In this document: one piece after another, positions 1 to 5,902 of the stretch
Position numbering within the stretch: the stretch's first letter is position 1
Layout of the letters: every line of letters begins with the position of its first letter
Assembly (NCBI GenBank): GCA_035620615.1
Contig: DASPGM010000017.1
Coordinates: 1-7,425 of the forward strand
Length of the DNA: 7,425 nt
Reading direction: 5' to 3'
DNA from: CSP1-1 sp035620615
GTDB lineage: Archaea > Thermoproteota > Nitrososphaeria > Nitrososphaerales > Nitrosopumilaceae
Translations under genes and position numbers: made by a program
The notes under the pieces: generated by a model
The model's database searches: none
Seen by the model: the letters and a program-made list of their open reading frames with translations, nothing else
What the model was told of the DNA's origin: nothing

Positions 1-831
1 TCCATCATAATCAGAATCTGCTGTAGAAACACCAGGAGCTACATCAGGACAACCATCTGCGTCATTGTATTTGTTTCTAGTTTCACGGTCGTTTGGACAC
101 AAGTCTTCACTATCATAAATGCCATCAAAGTCTGAATCAAGTGGACTTCCAGTACTTTCTGCACCTGGAACATCAGGACATCCATCCCAATCTAGATAAT
201 TGTTAAATGTTTCAGGATCTGTAATACATTGATCCCATCTATCTTCAATTCCATCACCATCTGTGTCAGGGAATTGGTACGCTCTAGAACCTTCTAAAGC
301 TGTATCTGGACATCCATCAGAATCTTGAAAACGATTGTAAGTTTCGCGTACATCTGGACATTGATCAAATTCATCGGCAATGCCATCTCGGTCAGAATCA
401 CGAGAAGTTGTTTTATCAGGACATCCGTCATGATCTAAAAAGCCATTATATGTTTCAGGTTGACTGGGACATGAATCAACTCCATCTGAGATTCCATCAC
501 CGTCACGGTCTGGAATACCACTGGGCAAACCAGCTGCAGAATCAGGGCAGCCATCATCGTCTTGGAATTTATTAAAATTTTCAGCAGTATTTGGACAAAG
601 ATCATCATTATCTGGTATGCCATCTCGGTCTTGGTCATGATAAATTTCATGTAAAGAGGGACATCCATCTAATGCATCCAAATAATCCTCAGGTAAGTTT
701 GGACAGTCGTCAATATTATCTGGAATTCCATCACGGTCTTTATCTGATGGAGCACTTTGTGCATATGCTGGAATATTTCCTATAGTAGCAGTCAGGAATA
801 ACATTAACCCTAGCAGAACTTCTTTCCTCAT
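1..831 (-). CDS. Secreted thrombospondin type 3 repeat protein (3' end outside window)
   Basis: The frame is open from ATG at 831 to the window edge, giving 277 residues without a stop. Residues 1-25 form a signal peptide (MRKEVLL start, hydrophobic core, cleavage probably near AYA-Q), so the product is exported. The rest is six full thrombospondin type 3-like repeats and the start of a seventh, at about residues 30-58, 66-97, 108-139, 145-176, 189-220, 232-263 and 272 onward. Each has the calcium-loop pattern D-x-D-x-D-G-I-x-D followed by D-x-C-P and D-x-D-G-C-P-D. Each full repeat holds one Cys pair, 16 residues apart in repeats 2-6 and 14 in repeat 1, which suggests a disulphide per repeat. 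In repeat 5 the usual Cys-Pro is Cys-Ile. Known TSP3 repeats bind Ca2+ and form rigid extended surface structures; the specific role here is unknown. An AGGT sequence lies just before the ATG, with a TATA-like element near 860-870. The C-terminal anchor or partner domain is not visible. Confidence 0.9.
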   Translation of the reverse strand, partial: MRKEVLLGLMLFLTATIGNIPAYAQSAPSDKDRDGIPDNIDDCPNLPEDYLDALDGCPSLHEIYHDQDRDGIPDNDDLCPNTAENFNKFQDDDGCPDSAAGLPSGIPDRDGDGISDGVDSCPSQPETYNGFLDHDGCPDKTTSRDSDRDGIADEFDQCPDVRETYNRFQDSDGCPDTALEGSRAYQFPDTDGDGIEDRWDQCITDPETFNNYLDWDGCPDVPGAESTGSPLDSDFDGIYDSEDLCPNDRETRNKYNDADGCPDVAPGVSTADSDYDG

Positions 832-859
832 TTTACCTTGAATTATCCAAATCTCAGCG

Positions 860-870
860 GTTAATAAGGC
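860..870 (-). promoter_or_regulatory. Probable TATA box of the TSP3 gene
   Basis: On the minus strand CTTATTAAC lies about 30-39 bases upstream of the ATG at 831. This spacing would place transcription start a few bases before the start codon, giving a very short leader. Inference from position and composition only. Confidence 0.35.
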
Positions 871-962
871 ATACGGATATTGTCTAATTGATAACTTGGA
901 AAATTTTTGTCAAAGCATGCCACAGGATCAAATTTATTCCAATTTTTCCTATAAGCGATCAT
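861..962 (-). CDS. Doubtful 33-residue ORF in the gap between two minus-strand genes
   Basis: ATG at 962 opens nine bases after the stop of the preceding minus-strand gene (972) and runs 33 codons to TAA at 861-863. The predicted peptide begins MIAYRKNWNKF, ends RMPY, has one Cys, and is rich in aromatic and charged residues with no membrane segment. The tight spacing would suit co-transcription with the 972-1616 gene. An open frame of this length is not rare by chance in AT-rich DNA, and its end overlaps the putative TATA box of the TSP3 gene. I do not recognise a family. Otherwise the gap 832-971 holds only the promoter region of the TSP3 gene. Confidence 0.2.
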   Translation of the reverse strand: MIAYRKNWNKFDPVACFDKNFPSYQLDNIRMPY

Positions 963-971
963 TCTCAAAAA

Positions 972-1616
972 TCAAATAATATGAATTATAGTACTTGAAC
1001 CTCTCCTGTCCATTTCTTGTCCATTTTCCATTTCGGATATAATAACAGTAAATGAAATTACGTCGCGCTGTTTGCATTCACTGGCATCAAGTTTTAGATG
1101 AATGTCCATTAAATCAAACTCTTCGTCAGGAAGGTTAGATTCATCAAAAAAGGCCTTGCCGGTTGTTTCAATCCTAAATCTTTGTTCCTTATGATGAAAT
1201 CCTAGCTTTGTTTTCCGATTATTTCGTCCATATGCTTTTACGTTCACATCAATAATACCAGGTTTTGCTACAGTGTATTCTGATTTTGAATTAACAAAAA
1301 CACCGATTTGAAAAGGTTTTCCAGCAGTTGCTTCAGCCATTTTTTGTACACCATCATTCATCACTACATCTACTCCTTTGATTGTTTGAGATATCTTAGC
1401 AATCCAATCGTTCGTTCTCTCTATAATAGCTGCAATCTCCTCTCTTCTTTTTTTATCTTCATCTGGTGGAAGTTTATAGTAATCAACCCATTCAAGATAA
1501 TCTCCAGAAATATCTTTGATAAATGTCATGCAAGTAACTTTGTAATCCTCAACACTACTTGCGCGTTCAGAGCTTTCATCAGAACGTAAGTTATCAAAAT
1601 CCATAGGCAATGCCAT
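972..1616 (-). CDS. Hypothetical soluble protein, about 214 residues
   Basis: I do not recognise the family. From ATG at 1616 the protein begins MALPMDFDNLRSDE, with no signal peptide or membrane segment. Roughly residues 25-100 look helical and strongly charged (a D-E-D-K-K-R-R-E-E stretch, then Ile/Val-rich helix). The second half looks beta-rich, with alternating hydrophobic residues such as IIDVNVKAYGR and RDVISFTVIISEME, which could be a sandwich domain. The open frame extends upstream to TTG at 1649, which would add 11 residues (MIFVYVLSLNS). I prefer ATG 1616 because two ATGs (1616 and 1604) lie at the point where the charged sequence begins, but TTG 1649 fits a short leader from the AT-rich promoter at 1680-1693. 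It diverges from the gene at 1715. The cytoplasmic location is inferred only from the absence of export signals. Confidence 0.7.
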   Translation of the reverse strand: MALPMDFDNLRSDESSERASSVEDYKVTCMTFIKDISGDYLEWVDYYKLPPDEDKKRREEIAAIIERTNDWIAKISQTIKGVDVVMNDGVQKMAEATAGKPFQIGVFVNSKSEYTVAKPGIIDVNVKAYGRNNRKTKLGFHHKEQRFRIETTGKAFFDESNLPDEEFDLMDIHLKLDASECKQRDVISFTVIISEMENGQEMDRRGSSTIIHII

Positions 1617-1679
1617 ACTGTTCAAGGAAAGCACATATACAAAAATCAATCTAGATTTTTAGTACAAGTAGGCATGTAT

Positions 1680-1693
1680 CAATAAATATATCT
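1680..1693. promoter_or_regulatory. Shared AT-rich TATA region between divergent genes
   Basis: The stretch caataaatatatct lies in the 1650-1714 gap. On the plus strand AATAAATATA (1681-1690) ends about 25 bases before ATG 1715, the spacing expected for a leaderless archaeal transcript. Read on the minus strand, ATATATTTAT could serve the gene starting at 1616 or 1649. A single box used in both directions is an inference; there may be two overlapping boxes. Confidence 0.5.
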
Positions 1694-1714
1694 AAGATTT
1701 TCATTTTTATTTAC

Positions 1715-2215
1715 ATGAGTTTTGAAGTAATTGTAAAGGATCTTCAAAAAGAATTAAAATCAAATCTACCACAATTTCGATTCCTTGTGAAAAAAAATGA
1801 GGCTATTGCGTACTCGAAAATCACTGAAGTAGGGTTTCAAGTGGGTAAAAAATATAATATTAAACTAATAGTAAATTTTCCTCATCGTGGAAAGATTGAA
1901 GATTTTGATTCGTACGGAACACAGGATCTTAGCATAATTGTTGATCAATCAAAAACAAACTTTCCTATTCAGCGAAGTATAATTAAAACAAAAGCAAAAG
2001 AACTGTTTGGTGATGTTAAAGTTGAGGATGCATATATGTATGAAGGAAAAGAAGGAGTCAAAGTCTTTTTTGAAAATGGAAGAATTGACATTCTTCCTCA
2101 TTCTCTACACATATGGTGTAAGTTTTCTAAAGAAGTAACTGAATACTGTAATTGGTTATTACAAAATGTTTATCAATTAAAACAGGATGCTTCCTCTATT
2201 ACAAATAGTAAATAA
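1715..2215 (+). CDS. Hypothetical soluble protein, 166 residues
   Basis: I do not recognise the family. The protein starts MSFEVIVKDLQKELKSN and is Lys-rich with no signal peptide or membrane segment. It alternates predicted strands (YNIKLIVNF, DLSIIVDQ, GVKVFFENGRIDILP) with helices at the N-terminus (residues 3-17), middle (about 86-97, IIKTKAKELFGD) and C-terminus (about 138-156), an alpha/beta arrangement of single-domain size. Two Cys residues (in HIWCKF and EYCNW) lie close together near the C-terminus but do not form a metal-binding motif. ATG 1715 is placed about 25 bases after the AATAAATATA box, supporting this start and a leaderless mRNA. It converges on the TPR gene with seven bases between the two stop codons, so the transcripts must overlap at their 3' ends. 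Confidence 0.75.
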   Translation: MSFEVIVKDLQKELKSNLPQFRFLVKKNEAIAYSKITEVGFQVGKKYNIKLIVNFPHRGKIEDFDSYGTQDLSIIVDQSKTNFPIQRSIIKTKAKELFGDVKVEDAYMYEGKEGVKVFFENGRIDILPHSLHIWCKFSKEVTEYCNWLLQNVYQLKQDASSITNSK

Positions 2216-2222
2216 ATTATGT

Positions 2223-2585
2223 TTAATTAATATTTTTTAATTGTTCTAAAATTTGATTAGCTTCCATGTTTTCTGGATCAACATCAAGGATTTTTTTACA
2301 GCAGTTAATTGCTTTATTATATTCTTTTAAAAAAATATGAACATTAGACTTTAACAAAAGTGTTTCTAAATCAAATTTGTAAATGTCTAAAACCCTGTCA
2401 AAATAATTTAGAGCCGGTTTTGCATCTTTTAATATATAAAAAATACTTCCCATTATGAAAAGAAGATCAGGATCATCTGGATTTTCTTTTTCCAATTGTT
2501 TCCCAAATTCTACTGCTTGTTTGTACTCTCCCTCTTTTACAAGTTTTCTGAGTTTACGTTTTGGATAATAAAATAGTCTTACCAT
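2223..2585 (-). CDS. Small TPR-repeat protein, 120 residues
   Basis: The protein is almost entirely tetratricopeptide repeats: a first, less regular helix pair at about residues 12-36 (LRKLVKEGEYKQAVEFGKQL), a second at 39-72 and a third at 73-106, the last ending in the classic D-P-E-N-x-E-A turn. TPRs form a helical scaffold that binds peptides or partner proteins; the partner is unknown. There is no signal peptide, so it is probably cytoplasmic. The basic N-terminus (YYPKRKLRKL) precedes the repeats. ATG 2585 follows the upstream minus-strand gene by 39 bases, with a weak GTGA match to the archaeal ribosome-binding sequence just before it, so it may be co-transcribed with that gene. Three TPRs is a small number; it is a stand-alone adaptor and not a truncated enzyme as far as can be seen. 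Confidence 0.85.
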   Translation of the reverse strand: MVRLFYYPKRKLRKLVKEGEYKQAVEFGKQLEKENPDDPDLLFIMGSIFYILKDAKPALNYFDRVLDIYKFDLETLLLKSNVHIFLKEYNKAINCCKKILDVDPENMEANQILEQLKNIN

Positions 2586-2624
2586 TTTTGTTCACTTTAT
2601 TTTTTTAATTCTATTTTGAAGACT

Positions 2625-4082
2625 TTATACAATCTTCATAATTCCATTTTTAATTAAATATTGAATTCCTTGAACAAAATCATTATCAGAGATTTGTCCA
2701 CTAGCCCACCAACCAGCATTATTTTTTATCCATGCTGGTATTTCATTTGACCCAGTACTTGAACCAGATGTGGTAGAAGGAATAACCATAATTTTATTAT
2801 TAATTAGATATTGAATACCTAACACAAAATCAGAATCATTAATCTGACCGTTTGCCCACCAGCCAGCATTATTTTTTATCCAAGAGGGTATGTTGAGACT
2901 AGCTGCTGGAGGGCTAGTTGTCTTCCCACCTATTGGAATATCGATTTTAAGAAAATCAGGTGAGGTATCTGGAATAACATTTTGAGGGGCAAGGCCATAA
3001 ACCCATATAACATAATGTGCAGTTCCTGGATTCTCTTTGACTATTATTGATTTGAGTACCTGACCTGACTCTGAGAATAAGAAACTACGACCTTCTTCTT
3101 TAGCAATTGAACGCAATGGAGGTAAAGTCAATTTTTCATCCACTACAAAAATATCGTATTGAACAAGATTTAGAAACTCAGTTTCATGAAATTTATTCTT
3201 AAATTCTATTAACCATTCTATTTGACATCCTTTTGCAGGGTCTGATGGTCCATATTTCAAATCAATTAGATATTTTCCATCATTTGTACTTCGTTTGATT
3301 GGGACTTTATCATAAAATTGTGGACATCCTGCAACAACTTGTTCTTGTGTAGTTGGTTTAACATTTGTAAATGGGTTGGATGATACATATTCTTTATAGT
3401 CTAATAACTCAAAGCGGTATTCTTGTGGAGCCCTTCCGGAGGAAACATGAGTCCAGGTATTAGCTTTTATTGGAAAAGGAAAATTATCGACTACCCAAAC
3501 TTTACTTTGTTGACCACCAGTTTTCCATTCAATTCGTACTGTATCATATGTACCATCTGGAACGGTTATTGTCTCTAGTGCTGTTGGAATAATTTGTTCT
3601 CCACCAATGTTTGCAATTTTTCCCCATGACGGCGCTGTAAAAGATTTTTCTCCTTTGGGATCAGAACCAATATTTTTAGTAGCATAAGCAGATAACCAAA
3701 CTATTGAGGTTTTGAAGGCACTCCTGTAAACGCTAAGTTCTGGACTACCACCACTTGGCTCTGGTGCAATTTTTCCAAGCTCCATGTTACCTTTTACAAT
3801 TTTATTTCCATCATATACTACAGCTTGAGCAAGCCACTTGTCTTCAGTTCCTACCTTGATTGTTCCTTCAATCCATAGTTGCATGTCAAATTCAGCACAT
3901 TCCTCATAGTCAACATGGCACATTCGATATTCAAAATAATCACCTGGTTTTAGTCCCTCACCAACATACCAAGTTCCCTGATAATTGACTCCTCCACTTT
4001 GGTATTGTGCAAGGGCTACAGGAATTGGACCTGAACCAGAAAATAATACAACTATTAGTGAAAGAATTATGAATGTCTTCAA
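2625..4082 (-). CDS. Secreted protein with two C-terminal WIKNNAGWW repeats, 485 residues
   Basis: The start is TTG at 4082: no in-frame ATG lies between the upstream stop and the signal peptide, and a TATA-like TTTTAAA at 4108-4115 sits the right distance for an almost leaderless transcript. Residues 1-25 are a signal peptide (MKTFIILSLIVVLF, cleavage after ALA). The mature N-terminal region (about 30-235) carries G-E-G-L-K-P-G-D-Y-F-E-Y and two nearby Cys (55, 62), and looks beta-rich. A second region to about 385 holds a further Cys pair (AGCPQ and KGCQIEW). A Pro/Ser/Thr-rich linker leads to two near-identical 38-residue repeats at 398-435 and 448-485, each I-P-x-W-I-K-N-N-A-G-W-W followed by D-F-V-x-G-I-Q-Y-L-I. 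I recall this repeat from many exported thaumarchaeal proteins; its function is unknown to me. No C-terminal membrane anchor is present, so the product is either released or bound to the S-layer through the repeats. Confidence 0.88.
   Translation of the reverse strand: MKTFIILSLIVVLFSGSGPIPVALAQYQSGGVNYQGTWYVGEGLKPGDYFEYRMCHVDYEECAEFDMQLWIEGTIKVGTEDKWLAQAVVYDGNKIVKGNMELGKIAPEPSGGSPELSVYRSAFKTSIVWLSAYATKNIGSDPKGEKSFTAPSWGKIANIGGEQIIPTALETITVPDGTYDTVRIEWKTGGQQSKVWVVDNFPFPIKANTWTHVSSGRAPQEYRFELLDYKEYVSSNPFTNVKPTTQEQVVAGCPQFYDKVPIKRSTNDGKYLIDLKYGPSDPAKGCQIEWLIEFKNKFHETEFLNLVQYDIFVVDEKLTLPPLRSIAKEEGRSFLFSESGQVLKSIIVKENPGTAHYVIWVYGLAPQNVIPDTSPDFLKIDIPIGGKTTSPPAASLNIPSWIKNNAGWWANGQINDSDFVLGIQYLINNKIMVIPSTTSGSSTGSNEIPAWIKNNAGWWASGQISDNDFVQGIQYLIKNGIMKIV
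2628..2891 (-). repeat. Tandem 50-codon repeat inside the secreted protein gene
   Basis: Two copies (2778-2891 and 2628-2741) encode the 38-residue WIKNNAGWW units with a 12-residue Ser/Thr/Gly linker, a period of 150 bases. The best conserved DNA is at 2704-2732 and 2854-2882, where 28 of 29 bases agree, which points to a recent duplication or gene conversion. Confidence 0.85.
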
Positions 4083-4107
4083 GTATTCTTCCTTAGGTTG
4101 TTCCTCG

Positions 4108-4137
4108 TTTAAAAGTTATTCAAATAAGCAAATATAC
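4108..4137. promoter_or_regulatory. Divergent promoter pair
   Basis: Two TATA-like boxes lie in the 4083-4161 gap. TTTTAAA on the minus strand (4108-4115) is about 26-33 bases before TTG 4082. AAATATAC on the plus strand (4130-4137) is 25-32 bases before ATG 4162. Both spacings predict transcripts beginning at or within a few bases of the start codon. Confidence 0.5.
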
Positions 4138-4161
4138 CTCTGTAGTTTTTGAATTATAGAA

Positions 4162-4326
4162 ATGTGTGAATGTGGAAAAATTCATCTTTACGAAGTAGAG
4201 TTTAAGCTCGCTGGCATGACTGTAGTTCCAACTCACAAAAATTGTGGTGATCCTTTAAATGAAAAGCAGTCAGATATTTTTCAAAAAGACCTAGTCAAAT
4301 CATGGGGATTTGAAGAGGAAGATTAA
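4162..4326 (+). CDS. 54-residue small protein with N-terminal Cys-x-Cys
   Basis: ATG 4162 opens a 55-codon frame ending in TAA at 4324-4326. The peptide begins MCECGKIHLYEVEF and ends with an acidic run (GFEEED). The three Cys (2, 4, 28) plus His 8 and His 25 (in THKNCGD) could make one zinc site. The middle is a hydrophobic beta-like strand (KLAGMTVVPT). The box at 4130-4137 gives a leaderless start exactly here, and a T-rich stretch follows the stop, so the gene has its own promoter and terminator signals. I do not recognise a named family. It is convergent with the Cys-rich gene at 4366-4509. Confidence 0.65.
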   Translation: MCECGKIHLYEVEFKLAGMTVVPTHKNCGDPLNEKQSDIFQKDLVKSWGFEEED

Positions 4327-4338
4327 GGATAGAACTAC

Positions 4339-4368
4339 TAAAAAATAAAAGAAAAGATTGTTTTTTTA
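4339..4368. terminator. Bidirectional poly-T terminator between convergent small genes
   Basis: On the plus strand T7 at 4361-4367 follows the stop of the 4162 gene. On the minus strand the A-rich run at 4339-4355 reads as a long T-rich tract after the stop of the 4366-4509 gene. Oligo-T tracts without a strong hairpin are typical archaeal intrinsic termination signals. Confidence 0.45.
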
Positions 4369-4509
4369 TAATTGTGATACAGCTTCTTTACAGACGTCGG
4401 TTTTACATCTGCAATCTTGGCTACAAATGCAATGGCCCTGCATTGCACAGTCACATGCATAATCAGGATCGCCAGAATCAGCTTCGCATCCACATGCTTG
4501 ATCTACCAT
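4366..4509 (-). CDS. 47-residue Cys-rich, metallothionein-like protein
   Basis: ATG 4509 opens 47 codons ending in TAA at 4366-4368, with an in-frame stop upstream. Nine of the 47 residues are Cys (6, 8, 19, 21, 27, 29, 33, 35, 40), eight of them arranged as four Cys-x-Cys pairs, with His 26 directly before one pair. This density and arrangement resemble metallothioneins, which hold several Zn, Cu or Cd ions in a thiolate cluster. A role in metal storage, buffering or resistance is an inference. The acidic, aromatic-poor sequence has no export signal. The minus-strand box CTTTTAAAGA (4531-4540) lies 22-31 bases before the ATG, so the transcript is probably leaderless. Alternatives are a compact zinc finger or a small iron-sulphur protein, but the CxC spacing fits these less well. 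Confidence 0.72.
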   Translation of the reverse strand: MVDQACGCEADSGDPDYACDCAMQGHCICSQDCRCKTDVCKEAVSQL

Positions 4510-4530
4510 AGTGTGGATATCATAATCCCA

Positions 4531-4540
4531 TCTTTAAAAG
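4531..4540 (-). promoter_or_regulatory. TATA box of the Cys-rich gene
   Basis: CTTTTAAAGA on the minus strand is 22-31 bases upstream of ATG 4509, in the 56-base gap after the neighbouring gene's stop. This gives the small gene its own promoter and supports the chosen start. Confidence 0.5.
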
Positions 4541-4565
4541 TTTATCAAAAAATATGAATAGAAGA

Positions 4566-5447
4566 CTACCCTTTTAGGATTAAAAGTAAATCGTTTGCAG
4601 TTTTATTAAGAAGGTCAGTTTGTTGTTCAAGTTTAGTCATATCATTTTCTACATCAAATGCTATTTTCAATACATGGATTAATTCGGGTTTTCTGTGGAG
4701 GCTATCTTTTATTTTAATAAAATTATTTCTATTAATATATCCTAAATAAAAATAACAATCAGAGATTAATGAGTTTTTTACAAAATAATCATGTTTATTT
4801 TGGATTATTTTTGAATGTCCGTTATCTTCAACCATATCTGAAAAACCCATAGTTGATTTACACATGCGTTGAAGTTGTGATGGTGTAGCACGTTCAATTC
4901 CAAGTGATTCATTTACATAAGAAAATTTTTCATTAATTTTATTTTTTTCAAATGTCCTAATTTGTTCAAGAAAATGTGAAGGACTAGGTCGGATTTTATT
5001 TGCTAAGATGATTGTATCTGCAATATAATAAGCAGCACATTTTAACCATAAAGCTGAAAATGGATTATTATTTTTTATACAATCCTTTGTTTTTGTTAAA
5101 CATACAGCTGCTTCAACTAGACAACTTTTTGAATATGCATTAAAAAAATTGTCTTTCTTATTTGAAATTTGAGAAAGAAAAATTCGAAGTTCCCATTTTT
5201 CATCCCAAAGTATATGCATATTACTATACTGAATGAGAACTTGTGAGTTAGATTCTTTTAAGGAACCATGATGTAATTTTACTATCTCATTATCAAAATC
5301 AATTATAGAATCATTTTCTTTTTTATCATCAAACACTGTAATGTTATATTCACAGCAATCAAGACTTGTTTTGTCATTTCTGCACCCGCCTAGAGCTATT
5401 GGAAAATCAGATAGTGAAAGTTTTTCAATTAATTTTTTTAGATCCAT
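4566..5447 (-). CDS. Hypothetical protein, 293 residues; possible degenerate nucleotidyltransferase fold
   Basis: I do not recognise the family with confidence. From ATG 5447 the protein begins MDLKKLIEKLSLSDF. Residues 15-40 read F-P-I-A-L-G-G-x9-D-x2-E-Y-N-I-T-V-F, which resembles the strand, Gly pair and acidic residues of small nucleotidyltransferases (G-S-x-x-x-G...S-D-x-D), although the second acidic position and the usual Ser are altered. From about residue 100 it is helical, including an Ala/Trp-rich helix pair (130-150), the motif R-P-S-P-S-H-F-L (153-160) and a C-terminal coiled helix (265-292). It has many Cys and no membrane segment. The frame extends to TTG 5459, but CTTTATAG at 5472-5480 lies 25-33 bases before ATG 5447, supporting the ATG and a leaderless mRNA. 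The nucleotidyltransferase idea is a weak inference. Confidence 0.75.
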   Translation of the reverse strand: MDLKKLIEKLSLSDFPIALGGCRNDKTSLDCCEYNITVFDDKKENDSIIDFDNEIVKLHHGSLKESNSQVLIQYSNMHILWDEKWELRIFLSQISNKKDNFFNAYSKSCLVEAAVCLTKTKDCIKNNNPFSALWLKCAAYYIADTIILANKIRPSPSHFLEQIRTFEKNKINEKFSYVNESLGIERATPSQLQRMCKSTMGFSDMVEDNGHSKIIQNKHDYFVKNSLISDCYFYLGYINRNNFIKIKDSLHRKPELIHVLKIAFDVENDMTKLEQQTDLLNKTANDLLLILKG

Positions 5448-5471
5448 GATTGATGTCAATGATTAAATTTT

Positions 5472-5480
5472 CTATAAAGT
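5472..5480 (-). promoter_or_regulatory. TATA box of the 293-residue protein gene
   Basis: ACTTTATAG on the minus strand lies 25-33 bases upstream of ATG 5447. It favours this ATG over the in-frame TTG at 5459, which would be too close to the box. Confidence 0.5.
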
Positions 5481-5525
5481 ATCCAACTCAGATAGTTTTA
5501 CCAAAGTATGTAATTCAAAACATTC

Positions 5526-5534
5526 CTTTAAATT
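5526..5534 (+). promoter_or_regulatory. TATA box of the tRNA-Glu gene
   Basis: CTTTAAATT lies 26-34 bases before the first base of the mature tRNA, the expected position for an archaeal tRNA promoter with a very short 5' leader. Confidence 0.5.
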
Positions 5535-5559
5535 GAGATTTGATTGTGGTTTTTACCAA

Positions 5560-5635
5560 GCTCCTGTGGTGTAGTCCGGCTAAGCATACTGCCCTCTCAA
5601 GGCAGTGATCTCGGGTTCAAATCCCGACGGGAGCA
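5560..5635 (+). tRNA. tRNA-Glu (anticodon CTC)
   Basis: A complete 76-base cloverleaf is visible. The acceptor stem GCTCCTG pairs with CGGGAGC (one T-G wobble), with discriminator base A at 5635. The anticodon stem CTGCC/GGCAG (5589-5593 with 5601-5605) encloses the loop CTCTCAA, which puts anticodon CTC at 5596-5598, reading the Glu codon GAG. The T arm is TCGGG/CCCGA around TTCAAAT. The CCA end is not encoded and there is no intron in the anticodon loop. It stands alone with its own TATA box and a T-rich terminator (5637-5645). Confidence 0.97.
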
Positions 5636-5758
5636 TTTTATTTTTGGGGTATAGACAAGACGGTTTCATTTGACTATAAATGAAAATTATAATGAAAATT
5701 GTAATTATGATATTGAAAATTGAACCATGTCTTATACCATACTTTGTTTGTAGAATCT
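5636..5758 (+). other. Intergenic: tRNA terminator, short A/T repeats and a promoter
   Basis: TTTTATTTTT at 5636-5645 follows the tRNA and is a likely terminator. Three copies of TGAAAATT occur between about 5680 and 5722 without further structure. TTATACC at about 5732-5738 lies 21-27 bases before ATG 5759 and is the probable TATA box of the next gene. Nothing else is apparent. Confidence 0.5.
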
Positions 5759-5896
5759 ATGCCCAAAAAGGAATTCAGTGATTTGATCTACCCAAAGCTG
5801 TTTGCTGGTTTTTTAATTGCGGGTATTGCCTTTGTATATGCTGTAATCGTATGGTGGAAAAGAAAAAATCAAAAAAATTATTCTGTTTATTCTTGA
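5759..5896 (+). CDS. 45-residue single-span membrane protein
   Basis: ATG 5759 opens 45 codons ending in TGA at 5894-5896. The short N-terminus (MPKKEFSDLIYPK) is followed by one membrane helix at about residues 14-33, with Gly/Ala-rich and Ile/Val residues and ending in two Trp, then a strongly basic tail (KRKNQKN). The positive tail suggests its C-terminus lies in the cytoplasm. There is no cleavage site, so it is a membrane-anchored peptide and not a secreted one. The TATA-like TTATACC upstream supports a leaderless start here. The function is unknown; proteins of this size often modulate larger membrane complexes, but nothing nearby identifies a partner. Confidence 0.6.
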   Translation: MPKKEFSDLIYPKLFAGFLIAGIAFVYAVIVWWKRKNQKNYSVYS

Positions 5897-5902
5897 TGAC
5901 TA

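Noticed and set aside
435..668. Minus-strand frame of 77 codons
   Set aside because: It overlaps the TSP3 gene on the same strand in another frame; the TSP3 frame is clearly the coding one.
1308..1589. Plus-strand frame of 93 codons
   Set aside because: It is antisense to the 972-1616 gene, with a composition (Ser, Phe, Ile runs) typical of a shadow frame.
4566..5635. Toxin-antitoxin or defence module around the nucleotidyltransferase-like gene
   Set aside because: There is no partner gene overlapping or next to it on the same strand at operon distance, and the fold assignment itself is weak.
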